Below are positions 12,257 through 23,442 of a stretch of 64,000 nucleotides of DNA, piece after piece. This stretch comes from Atopsyche davidsoni (taxonomy: Eukaryota > Arthropoda > Insecta > Trichoptera > Hydrobiosidae), in contig JAILWY010000009.1 of NCBI GenBank assembly GCA_022113835.1, positions 16,964,001 through 17,028,000 on the forward strand, in the 5' to 3' direction. Within the stretch, counting starts at the first letter, position 1. Each line of letters opens with the position of its first letter. Below the pieces are notes generated by a model, which saw only the letters and a list, made by a program, of their open reading frames with translations, had not been told where the DNA came from and did no database searches. The translations under genes were made by a program, and so were the position numbers.

Positions 12257-12496
12257 ATGTTATTATTATTGTACTAAAATATTAAGGCTGCTATGCCTAA
12301 TTTAATATAATTTAATGATTTTTATACAATTGTATCCTGTATGTAATAAGCTAGTCTATTAAGACAAAATATGATATATTAATAATTTAATCATGGTATG
12401 TATGATCCATGCACACATATTTTCCTATAGAATATAAGAACTCTGTACTTAATGACCAAATGTATCTCAATATTATTAATTTATACCTAATTTATA

Positions 12497-12502
12497 AATA
12501 AA
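12497..12502 (+). terminator. AATAAA polyadenylation signal, DUF4773 gene
   Basis: This AATAAA lies 241 bp after the DUF4773 stop codon in AT-rich 3' flank. It is a plausible cleavage signal, but AT-rich context makes chance hexamers common. Confidence 0.4.
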
Positions 12503-13138
12503 TATGCTACGATGATTTTTCAAATGTCGTTTTAACTCATAAGTTACACTATTTACACACAACATTATAGTAACAAATATAAATACATTTCAGGGTTACC
12601 TCATCTTGGTCATTAAAAGATAAAATACCTAATGAGGATTACCATATCTTGATCATCTTTAAAGAGAACACTGTCATTGCGTTTTGCTGAAATGTTAATT
12701 AATTAAGTTGTGATCTGTAATCGTACCTGTGAACCGTAAAATAATGGCATCATGTGCTTAAGATTTAATTAATTATTACGTATTCAACAACTATCAACCT
12801 GTCTAAATGAATGCTGACAAGTAATCAAACATTTTACAGGTATAATTGAGGAGTTTGTTATCAACCATATAAATAACACTACGGTAGGAGTGATTACAAA
12901 TAAAATTTAAAATAAATAAATTTTCTTAACATTTCTTGAGTTTGCACAGTAACTTAAACATAAATGGTTTCTGATATGTTTAAATAACATTGTTTTTCAG
13001 CAGCAGTAACTTTACTTTGAACTGTAACCTTTTAATCATTTTTAAATCGTAATCTGAAGTGTTCATAAATTTATCAATTTATTGAATCCAATCTACATAT
13101 ATATGTTATAAATTAACTAAGAACTGTTTTATTAAATA

Positions 13139-14548
13139 ATGAAGATATTTTATACTTTTCTTGTGCTTTACACATTTTATTTTGGTAAGTTGAAATATAA
13201 ATATTTGATCTATTCCCTGATTTCCCTGAACGGTCAAGCCCAACTACAAATAATTGAATAAGAATGTAAATAGTTGTATACTTTTAAGTTTTGTATTTTC
13301 AGTATCTACTACAACACAACAGGAATATGATCCAGAAATGGATGTGTCTTATCATTTATACACAAAGTAAGCCTTTGACTATGCGCTTGTAAAATGGTTT
13401 TTTTAAAAGATTATTATGAATAAATTTAACTTAATCTATTTTCATATTTTCAGAGAAAATATTCAAGATCCCACAGAATTGGTTGTTGGTGAAAGAAATT
13501 TGATAAATGCGTCTAATTTCAAAAAAATTAACCCTGTTAAAATAATTATACTTGGATGGAATAGCAATAAAAATTCTGAACTGAATCCTCTTATCAAAAA
13601 TGGTATTGATATTAATTACTTTAGTGCGATATAAATTATATGAATGAATATTTATTAGCTTAAATTACTTTGTCAGCTTTTCTAGCTACTTCAGAATATA
13701 ATGTAGTGGTCGTGGATTGGCACGAAGGAGCCATAGGAAGAGAAGAAGTTGTAGTTTCTCGTGTTCCGGCAGTAGGCAGAACTGTAGCCACGTTCATAGA
13801 CTGGCTGTGCAGTCTAGGTCCTCTTCAGATGCATCTAGTCGGCCACAGCATGGGTGCAATGGTGGCTGCATTTGCATCTCGAATGAGCAACAGCTCTGTA
13901 CAATATTTTGTTGGTAATGAAAGATTCTGTAAAGTTTGAGAAAGCCAAGTTCTGTAACTCTTAAATTATTTACATTCATTTCAAAGCATTTTTTAAATAA
14001 CAATAATGTTATTCAATAAAATTGATTTCGGTAATGCATAATTAATTTATATATTTTTTTCTTATAGCTTTAGATCCACCAAAAAAATTCTGGACAGATT
14101 CACCATACAAAATTCACAAATCTGATGCTGAATATGTGGAAGTAATCCACACTAATACTGCCAGAAGTGGGTTTGTGGCTCCTCTCGGTCATGCGGATTT
14201 CTACCCTAATGGAGGTACAACGATGCCCGGCTGTTATCCTCCAGAAACAGATAAAATATGCTCTCATACCAAATCATATAAATACTTTGCTGACTCAATT
14301 GATCATCAAAAATTTGTGGCATATCAATGCACTAGCTATGAAGAAATTTTGACCGGAGCGTGCTCAAACTTATCCGTTACTTATATGGGAGGCTCCCATC
14401 CCAAGAATATGTAAATAATTCATGATTTTTTACTGTTTTATTAATGAAACATAAGCATACAAATGCAAAATAATAATAAATTTCTCATTACAGATCTGGC
14501 ATATATTACCTTACAACGAATGCGGAAAAACCATATTATAAGGAATAA
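13139..14548 (+). CDS. Neutral lipase / phospholipase A1-like protein (lipase A)
   Basis: Exons are 13139-13184, 13303-13366, 13454-13602, 13677-13913, 14068-14410 and 14494-14548, giving 297 residues. Residues 1-15 are a hydrophobic signal peptide. The pancreatic-lipase-like alpha/beta-hydrolase fold has the nucleophile elbow GHSMG (Ser144), the acid ALDP (Asp168) and His232 in the CSH(x)KSYKYF motif. GHADFYPNGG precedes the His. The length fits insect lipases lacking a PLAT domain. It should hydrolyse acylglycerols or phospholipids outside the cell or in the gut lumen; substrate cannot be read from sequence. Odd: the usual HGW near the oxyanion hole is LGW here (residues 70-72). It converges on lipase B. 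Exon phases match lipases B and C. Confidence 0.92.
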
Positions 14549-14662
14549 ATTATTTTTGTAAAAATTAATCAAAACCCCGTGAGATGTCTTCTTTGTTAAA
14601 ATGGTTTTTCAACTAGAAATAGAAATTATTAAAATACTATTTGTGCTTCTATGATACAATAT

Positions 14663-16757
14663 TTAGTATGCTTTCTTGCAATAAGGACTTCTTGCATTAG
14701 TTTCTAAATAAAACACACCAGTTCTATGAAGAAAAAAAAACAGTCATAACTTATTAAAATGTAAATAGAAATATTTTATTTTTTTAATGAATACAATATA
14801 AAATTTAAATTACCTATTTTTTGGATTTACACCGCCCACTTGTATTTCTGTAAGATTAGAGCAGTGTCGATTCAACAGCTCCTCGTAACTGTAACATTCC
14901 TGTGCAGCGCAACTGTAAAATAGTAAAAAGATAAATAAAATTCTAGTCCAGCAGTCGTACTCAATCTCTCCTTTTCAAGTGATACCATCACACTTATCAT
15001 ATTTATTGTGTAAACTGTAAATAGATGAATACATAAAAGGAATTTATGGTATCGAAAAAAGATTTTAAAATAGTATCGTAGTTTATAATGAAATGTTCGT
15101 TGAATTAATTATTCTAGTTGAAGCAGTTTTAACATCTGGTGATAAATTAACTTTGTGCCAGTGAAGAGTATCTGGCCTTTTCAAAACTAAAATCAACTGC
15201 TTAGTTTACTTATGCAATATAAGTTATTTAATAACTACCTTGGGTTAACTAGAGATTCTGCAAAATATTTGTACGCTCTTCTGTGAGAGCACCAAAATTC
15301 CTGATCCTCACAGCCAGGCATCCTTTGCCCTCCATTTGGATAGATGTCTACGTGACCAGCTGGATGAATGAGCATGACCCCAGCTATGAAAGTGTGAATG
15401 ACTTCCACATAAGTTGCATCTTCACGATTTAAACCATGAGGAGACCTTTCCCAACTTCCTCCAGGAGGATCCAATGCTGTTAAAAAAAGGGATTACAACC
15501 AAAACACTGAATTATAAATGAAATCAACAAAGGAAGCAAACACAGATATTATTTTATATTTAGCATGTAGTATGCATCTTTCTAATAAATTTTCAGAGAT
15601 AAAGTTGTGAAAACATGACTTCTCCAAGCGCATCCAAGAAATCGCTCAAATATTAATTTTAATAAAGAAGAATAGCTTGTTGTTTATTAATTAAATTTAT
15701 CTGTTTACTCATTTTTTTTATTTACGTATGTGTTATTTTAAATAGTTTATGTCCACACAGTGTCTAATTACATCAGTTTGTGATGCACGTCAACAATTTA
15801 ATGACTTAACTTACAAGCAACTTTTGTGATTAAACATTAAAAAGTTATAACGTTTTATATTCGGACGAATGGTCATAAAATGGTTTGCTGTTTATTCATT
15901 TTTAACTGTTCAATTTTCTATAATGTTCTGTGATATAATCCAGAATAAAATTATTAATACCTACCTGTAATATAAACAACTTTATTTTTAGAATATTTTC
16001 CAGCCACTCCAATAAGTTGTGCTCCCAGACTGTGACCAATAAGATGAATATTGCTTGGAGGAATCATAACGGTTTCTATCAGCCAATCAATGAATTTAGC
16101 TAAATATTTCCCAGTATGAAAAGCCATGGCATCAGCTTTGTGTATATACATGCCATCACTCCAGTCAATTATGATAACGTTGACATCAAAATTGCGCAGG
16201 AAAACTTGAAAATTACAAAGCAATTATATTTTATTGCCACTATTCAAGTAGTTGTGACATTTTAATTTACTAAAAAGTATAATTTTTCTTACCATCTCTT
16301 ACTTCTATATTAAACTCATCGTAAGAAGATGCTTTCCATCCGTGTACCAGAATCTTAAGCTGTTTACTATTTAAAGATAAATCCCTCAATGACTGGAGGT
16401 TTTCAAATTTAATTTCTGTGAAATTGAGTTGATCATGCCTAAAAATATATTACATATTTATTTAATTTGTCTGTATAATAAAATATTCATAAAAACTTAG
16501 TTGATTTAATCTTAGATAATAATATTGAATGTGAATGTACTTGTTATAACAATAAAACTTGACTGTTTCTTGTGGAAGATATAATGTAGCTAACTCTGTA
16601 GAATTAAATGTTTCATCTCCACTTATTCCATCGATATCTGTAAATGAAAATAAATAACGATCAACATTTTAAAAATTAGCTCACTGCACAATTTTTGTTT
16701 ATTAAACTATTTACAATATATACAGAAAGCCACCAGATATAATATATTTATTATCAT
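14663..16757 (-). CDS. Neutral lipase / phospholipase A1-like protein (lipase B)
   Basis: Minus-strand exons in transcript order are 16757-16715, 16637-16541, 16438-16293, 16204-15965, 15476-15239, 14912-14814 and 14723-14663. They give 307 residues. Residues 1-14 are a signal peptide (MIINILYLVAFCIY). The triad is Ser154 in GHSLG, Asp178 in ALDP and His240 in CSHRRAYKYF, with VHGW intact and GHVDIYPNGG before the His. It has one intron more than lipases A and C, splitting the ESLVNP/SCAAQEC junction. Its stop codon is 114 bp from that of lipase A on the opposite strand, so their 3' ends may overlap. A TCAGT initiator-like site lies on the minus strand at 16816-16820, about 60 bp upstream of the ATG. 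Confidence 0.91.
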
Positions 16758-18211
16758 AATGGAAATATATATTTTAGCACCATAAATCAAATCACAAGAC
16801 CCGTTCAATTTCTATACTGAGTAAAATCATTTCGTAATGAATATTTGACCTGTGATAGCCTGTGTAATCATTTTATTGTATTATGGGAATAAATTAAAAG
16901 AAAATGCAATATTATTTTATCAATTTTATTGATATCAATACCATTCCAAGTTTATCAATCAGGTTGAGTTAATTATATAGTAAACATGGATAATTCATAA
17001 TTTTTTTTGTTGGAAGAATCAACATATGAAAATATTTTACACCTCATCCAATGTACCATTTATTTCTCTTAGCTTGAACAAAAATTATTTTTAGGATATG
17101 CTTAATAATATATGATTGCTTACTTATTTATAATAAAAAATAAATAACAATAACACATAGAGTTATGTAGAATATAGTCGACACATAGTGATATGCCGAT
17201 ATCAAAAGTCCATCAAAATAATATAATACTTCCTGTATAGAAAAATACTTGCGTACTTTTTGAATACATAAGTACCCATCTCACATGCTATTGTATGTTT
17301 GTGAATATATATTTTGGGGACGGTGAACCATTGAGAATCTGTAAACAGTAATGATATTTGGATTTTCATACACATTTTCATCTTTATGTTGTTGCTACAT
17401 ATTACTTTAACTCGTTTGAAAACTCAAACAAAACAATTTTTCACATGGTATAATTTAGCCAACAATGTAGTGGATCAAATTTTAGAATCAAGTGATGAGA
17501 TGACACCGACGAAGACTATTTTCAATATCTGCTTAATAAATACAGAATTTCATTTTTGAGATAAATATACAAATTTAAATATTGTTAGCCCCTCAATAAG
17601 CGTCTCATTGTAAAACCAATTATATGTGACTGGCTCCATGACAAGAAATATCTTCGTCATTCATTCCCAAGCAGTTGATGCAACCTCCTAACAAATCTGG
17701 TTGTATAAAGCAGACTAGTAAAAGTAATTTGAGAATTACACGTCCCTGCTCTGAATATATTATACTCTCTAAATCTAATGATGGACTTCACTTTGGTGGG
17801 AGATTTCCACACTTTTCTCTACCAAATGGCTATTAGTTCAAGGAATATTCATCATATAACTTATATAAAATTATGTAAGAAAAGTACATTAAAAATAAAT
17901 TATTGGCTTTCAACAATTTATAACACATTATCAGCAGTCGTCATTAAACTATTATATGAAAAATTTCAATACATTTGGAAAGACCTACTTTATCACAGCT
18001 ATGCAACCTTTGAAAATAATTTGAATGCATATGATTTGGCCAATATTTTATTTTATGTTAACTTGCCAATGTTACATATAAAATATAATTACATGAATCA
18101 GTAGTAAAGCCAATATTGGGCTATAAATATACTAAAAATTATTACCACTTATATACTCTTAAAGCAAATTTTCCAAGCATTTTGTACAATTATCATAATT
18201 ATGGGCTAGTC
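16758..18211. other. Divergent intergenic region between lipases B and C
   Basis: About 1.45 kb of AT-rich sequence separates the two start regions and must hold both promoters. An open frame at 17778-18104 (+) has low-complexity composition without family similarity, and I do not call it a gene. No repeat family from elsewhere in the window is recognised here. Confidence 0.5.
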
Positions 18212-18249
18212 TATATAAAAGAGGGAAATACGATTATTTGGCAGTCAGT
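18212..18249 (+). promoter_or_regulatory. TATA box and initiator of lipase C
   Basis: TATATAAAAG at 18212-18221 is followed by the arthropod initiator TCAGT at 18245-18249. The spacing of about 30 bp is that of a core promoter. The ATG is at 18279, giving a 5' leader of about 30 bases. This points to a sharply initiated, probably regulated gene. Confidence 0.75.
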
Positions 18250-18278
18250 TGTGATTTGTGAATATTCTATGCATCACC

Positions 18279-20166
18279 ATGAAGTTTGTGTTTGTTATTC
18301 TCATAGCGTGTGTATTAACTGGTAATATAATATAATAAGATTATTGTAAAAATAAAACGCTTACTGTTCAATGAATTTAAAAGTCTATCAATATACATTT
18401 TATTTTAACTCTGAGATAATAAAATGCTGAATTAATATTTCGGTGAAATCAACAATTATAGTATTGTTTACATCCATAAACAGTACTTTTATTTTTCTTG
18501 TTTCATAACTAAATAAATAACATTTTGAAATGTAAACATGAGGTTTTTTTATTATTTTTAGCAAATGCCAGGCGTAAAGGAAGAAAATCGACATTTACGC
18601 CCTCAAATGATGTTCTAATGAATCTATATACAAGGTTTACAGCTATTGATAAAATTACACCAAACTTAATTAAAGTCATCAGTATTTATAATATCATGAA
18701 AAATTCGTTCAATTTTAAGTTTAATTTTACTCAATCCTGAATTAACTAATAAGTAAAATAAGAATATGCTTTTTTTCAACAGTAATAAATAATTGTTTCT
18801 TTGTATCTGGTAATGCTTTATCGAAATTTTATATGCTTCAGTAATTTAATTTTGCTGGATATTACAGGAAGAATCCTACAGATCCAGATATTCTAAAGAT
18901 TGGAGATTCTGTTGCACTCCTTGCTTCCCGTTATCAAGTAGATAAGCCTGTTAAATTCCTAGTTCATGGATGGAATGGAAAAATTCAATCACCAGAATTA
19001 AAAGATGGTAAAAATATTAAACAATAAAATTGACCCCTACTTTGAACATTCATCTTTAGTAATGATTACTTTTTTGTTGTAGCATTCCTGAAAGCCGCTG
19101 ACGTGAATGTTATTATGGTAGACTGGACAACCGGAGCCATGGCCCCTGAACCTACTGCTATTATCAATGCTCCCATAATGGGGAAATGGCTGGCGACCTT
19201 TATAGACTGGCTTACTGAGTTTGGTTCCGTCTACAAAGGCCTTCATTTAATTGGCATTAGTCTGGGAAGCCACGTTGTCGGCTTTGCAGGCAGGAGTTGT
19301 CTAAATGGACCAGTAGAATATATCACAGGCAAGCTTATAATTCTATTCTGGCTAAATAAATACAGTGAATATGTAAATGAGTTGTATTTTTAAAAAACAT
19401 GGGAATAATCTAAGGTCTATAAAACCATTTAAAAATATTGTTCCATGTGTTTAATTTTATTGGTGACCAGTTTCGCCAATCTAATATGTTGGCATTATCA
19501 AATTAAGTGACTTTTTGATAGTTCGAAAATAAGAATTATTGAAGTGTACGACTCTTTTTTAAGATTTCAAACAACTGTACCCCACTGTTAGTTCAAGAAA
19601 AAATGAAGGGCCAAAAATAAATAAATAAAACAGGATACAATAATGAGCGGAAAATCAAATACACCTCCAATTCAATAGTTTGGTTTTTTATATTTTAGCT
19701 TGCGATCCATTGAAGAAATTCTGGTCAAACTCAACAGAAAAAATAAGCCCAGCTGATGCCAAGTACGTAGAAGTGATCCATTCCAATACAGACTTTGCAG
19801 GCTTAACAATGCCAACAGGTCATGCAGATTTTTACCCTAACGGAGGCGCCAACCAGCCTGGCTGCACGGACCATCTGTGCTCTCATCTCAGAGCTTTTGA
19901 TTATTTTGTGGATTCCATTGATAACCAGAACTTCAAAGCTATCGGATGTGAAAATCACATGCAAGCACAAACAGGTCAATGTGCAAATCTTACCCAGTCA
20001 TATTTGGGAGGAATGAAGCCTAAGAATAAGTTAGTATGAGTTTTTAATACTTGTTTTACTCTTACTTTTATGATTGAAAAATAACATTTGATTTATTTTT
20101 TTCAGGACTGGAGTTTTCTTTTTGGAAACCAATCCTGAGAAACCATTTTACAAAAATTATATGTGA
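18279..20166 (+). CDS. Neutral lipase / phospholipase A1-like protein (lipase C)
   Basis: Exons are 18279-18321, 18562-18634, 18868-19007, 19083-19328, 19699-20029 and 20106-20166, giving 297 residues. Residues 1-14 are a signal peptide (MKFVFVILIACVLT), followed by a basic stretch. The catalytic residues are Ser145 in GISLG, Asp170 in ACDP and His230 in CSHLRAFDYF. VHGWNG and GHADFYPNGG are intact. GISLG replaces the common GHSLG. Intron 4 begins with GC (CACAG|GCAAGC), not GT; keeping the alignment needs this GC-AG intron. The TATA box and initiator lie just upstream. Intron 4 also carries an R1 repeat. The same exon phases as A and B show descent from one ancestral gene by local duplication. 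Confidence 0.92.
19437..19505 (-). repeat. R1 repeat, copy 4
   Basis: The minus-strand core at 19465-19502 reads TTGATAATGCCAAC...GATTGGCGAAAC, followed by TGGTCACC and AATAAAATT. It lies in intron 4 of lipase C. One terminal pair of the hairpin is lost compared with the 31-kb copy. Confidence 0.7.
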
Positions 20167-20190
20167 AAAAATAACAACATTGAGAATTGA

Positions 20191-20196
20191 AATAAA
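20191..20196 (+). terminator. AATAAA polyadenylation signal, lipase C
   Basis: AATAAA lies 25 bp after the stop codon, a compact but usual distance for small secreted-enzyme genes, and is followed by T-rich sequence. Confidence 0.6.
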
Positions 20197-20795
20197 GAAA
20201 TAAAATTATATCAAACTATTTTACTCTTGGTTTTATTGTTTTTATTTCCAAAATACTTTTCCTGAAAACATTCTCATGCAGATTGTACTGAGTGGAACTC
20301 AGCCTGAAGTATGTGTGCGACATGTGGTGATTACCATTGCCCACACACTGATCACTATTGCCTACCGGTGTGGACAACGGTGAACAAACTTGTTTTTTTT
20401 TTTTTTAATTTTTATAACTCTTAAATTAATATTCCAAAATGATTAAAGGTGATTTCAATCGTTAGATAGATAAATAAAGTTAAATCAATAAATAATTAAT
20501 CTCTGAATTTTCTTTATAACAATTCACACAAAAGTGACTCCCATTACCTACATATCTCCTAATTTACTATAACTACATGAATTTACATAACAAATTGACA
20601 ACTTGCACTGCACCTGCATTGCACTTTTCGAGCATATGAATAAGGGTGGATCATTTTATTTTTGCAGTCAAGGTTAAGTAGCATTATGCAATAGTTGTGA
20701 CCTAAAAATTACAAATACTGCTTTCCATAATTTTCTATAAAATTTAACATGAAGTTATATTTTAAAATACACTACTTCATTTTCACAGTGTTGTA

Positions 20796-21302
20796 CGAGG
20801 GCGGTCCGATAAGTACTTAGCCTCCAAAATAAAAACGAAAATTTTTGGAAAAGTGGCGATTTATTTCTCAAAATAGTCTCTTTTTAGCTCGATACACTCA
20901 CCCAGCGATGCTCCAACTTCTTTAACCCATCTGAAAAATACGTTTTCTCGAGGTCTGCAAAGTAAACCTCCGTGGCGGCGATGACCTCCTCATTCAACTA
21001 AAATTTCTGCCCGGCGAGGAGAAGAGTCACCGTACACAGCATCCAAGCGTTCTTTGATTTCGCTGCGCGATTTCCCTTCCAAAAACAAGAATCGAATCAC
21101 CGACCGATATTACTCTTTTTACATTTTTCTAAAATACGCGTACACGTCCGCTTCCACACGCGGTCAAAACAAAACTACGAGTCCGATTCGGCTGAAATTT
21201 TGACAGTAGCCGTCTACGAGAATGTACTACACGATAGTAAATCTCTCTTACGATACTAGCACCATCGGACGGTGAGGCTAAGTACTTATCGGACCGCCCT
21301 CG
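20796..21302 (-). mobile_element. Internally deleted mariner element, 507 bp
   Basis: Inverted termini CGAGGGCGGTCCGATAAG are near-perfect and flanked by TA (20794-20795, 21303-21304). On the minus strand the left inner region reads like the helix-turn-helix part of a mariner transposase (FLEGKSRSEIKERLDAVYGD), and the right end reads like its carboxy terminus (GLKKLEHRW, then ECIELKRDYFEK after a frame break). The catalytic middle is missing. It is a non-autonomous derivative, related to the 257-bp copy at 5744-6000. It lies between lipase C and XPA, 345 bp before the XPA start. Confidence 0.88.
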
Positions 21303-21646
21303 TATGTAATACCTAGTATTTTATTCTGTAAAAAATAAATACTTTTGTATTCACAGCTCAATAATAATTTCTAAAAAATAATATAGAGCTTAAAAATAAT
21401 TTAATTATATGGGTATATTATTATATTATATTATTATATATATTTTTAATATAATGCTTGTGGACAGTTTGTGATTTCAGGTTATGGCAATAATAAGACT
21501 GTCAAGTCTGCTTTTATAGTTTTGATCGTTTGAATAATAATTATTGTTATCTTCCGTGTCCTTTATTTTACGTGTTTACTGACATTTACAAATACTTGAT
21601 GATCTATAGTGAATATTTTTAAAGATAATAAAAATATACTTGTAAA

Positions 21647-23442
21647 ATGGAAACTACCAGTGAAGAATCTCTGACCACTGCACAGAAAGCTCGAATTGAA
21701 AAAAACCGACTTAAAGCAATGATGCTGAGAGAAGCCAAACTTATTCCTCATCCTTCAGCTAAAATGTTCGTGTTCACAATTTATCTGCACTTTCTGTTTA
21801 ATTTATTACAAGTATTCGATCTGATGATCTTAGAGTGTTCATACTTTTCTCTCATAAATCATACGTTTTATATTACAGAGAAACAGATAGTGTTCAACAG
21901 AGCATTATTAAAGTTCAAGGCAGTAAATTCATTGATAGTGGTGGTGGTTTCTTGATAGAAGAACAGGCTACTTCTGAGCCGACAGCCAAGCCAATCATCA
22001 TCTCCAAACCGGCTCCAATCATCGACGTAACTGAACGTCCAGCGTGCATAGAATGTAATAGAGAATTTTCTGCCTCATATTTATTGGAAACCTTTGATTA
22101 CCACGTGTGTGATAAATGCAGGTAAATAAGCTATTAATCAATTTAATTATTGTTTATACTTTAAGTAACCTGATACTGTTTTCTAAGCATTTCTTCTAAC
22201 TTTAGAGCATTGAACATATTAACATAAATCCAAGACGTAATATTTTTACATAATAGTTTTTTATAATTTGACTTTATAATAATTTTTAACACACATTAAT
22301 AATATGAATTTATTGAAATACATACAATGTACCAAAAGTCCTAACTATTCATTAGTGCAGGTGATTATTGTTAAATACATATGTCGATTTTTTTATTAAA
22401 CGTCAATCAGATGCGTATTTATTACCCATTACGGATTTATTATATTATTATTAATATGATTAGGCACATTAGTTCATATATAGAAAATGATTTAAAGAAA
22501 CTCTCAGAAAAATATCATCGTGATTTGTGTGGGATTTGAACCCACATCCCCTGGTTTACATGACCGGTGTACTAACCCTTGTACTAACGAATCACTTCCG
22601 TTTATCGAGAATTTTTAACAATCATACTCTACATATGAATCAATGTGCCCAGGCCAACCAATATTTACATTCAATACGGTCATGTAAACCAGGGGATGTG
22701 GGTTCAAATCCCACACAAATCACGATGATATTTTTCTGAGAGTTTCTTTAAATCATCTTCTATATATGAACTAATGTGCCTAATCATATTAGTAATAAAT
22801 ATTGTTAAATATTCAATAAGTGCAATTTCACTCAAAATTTTCTCATGAAACATTGAGTTATAATCATAGATGTTTTTTTTGCAGGCCCAAGTAATATATG
22901 TACCTATGCCTCCTGACTACTGTTGGGTTAGGATCTCTTTTGTCCAGAAAGAGACTGTACCTTAAATTATTGCAGTCGAGTCATTTATAGTATTTTTACT
23001 TTTCAGAGATAACGAGGACAAACACTCCCTTATCACAAAAACAGAAGCAAAAAACGATTATTTACTGCAAGATTGCGACTTTGATAAAAGAGAGCCTCCA
23101 TTAAAGTGTATAATACGCAAAAACCCCCACAACAGCCACTGGGGCTCCATGAAGCTATACCTTCACATTCAAGTGGAGGAGAGAGCCCTCCTCGTATGGG
23201 GGACCAAGGAAGCACTCATGGAAGAAAAAGAACTTCGCCTCCAAAAAAGAGACGTGTCCAAAGCTAAGAAGTATTCAAAGCAATTAAAAGAACTTCGGAT
23301 GAATGTCCGGAGCAGTTTGTTTGACAAGACGAAAGCGACTCATGTTCACAGCTACGGAGCTGAATCTTATGATGAAGATGAAGACATCTACAGTCACACA
23401 TGCACTATTTGCGAATACGTAGAGACATATGAAAAGATGTAA
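21647..23442 (+). CDS. Xpa: DNA repair protein complementing XP-A cells (XPA)
   Basis: Exons are 21647-21765, 21879-22121 and 23007-23442, giving 265 residues. XPA is the nuclear scaffold of nucleotide excision repair that verifies damage and binds RPA, ERCC1-XPF and TFIIH. In order there is a basic amino-terminal segment (about 12-35), the ERCC1-contact motif DSGGGF, a C4 zinc finger at Cys96, Cys99, Cys117 and Cys120 (spacing 2-17-2), and the DNA-binding domain with KTEAKNDYLL, KREPPLK and NPHNSHWGSMKLYL. A basic helix and the terminal CTICEYVETYEKM follow. Length is close to vertebrate XPA. The first donor (AT|GTTCGT) is weak but is needed for frame. The gene converges on HMG-CoA reductase. 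Confidence 0.96.
22397..22798. repeat. SINE copy with an inverted partner (122-bp arms) in XPA intron 2
   Basis: A minus-strand copy of the 4.0-kb SINE (22397-22632) is followed by a plus-strand partial copy. Arms 22445-22566 and 22677-22798 are each 122 bp and differ at only a few positions; the spacer is 110 bp. The arms carry GTGGGTTCAAATCCCAC, a better B-box than in the 4.0-kb copy. In the XPA pre-mRNA the arms would fold into a long double strand. Confidence 0.85.

Noticed and set aside
17778..18104. 108-codon plus-strand frame upstream of lipase C
   Set aside because: Low-complexity, Tyr/Asn/Ile-rich composition of AT-rich DNA, no signal or domain, and it lies in the promoter side of lipase C.
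22528..22620. Possible tRNA gene on the minus strand
   Set aside because: The T-arm-like sequence is good, but there is no consistent acceptor stem or anticodon arm, and the same unit with a tail recurs at 4.1 kb. It is a SINE head.
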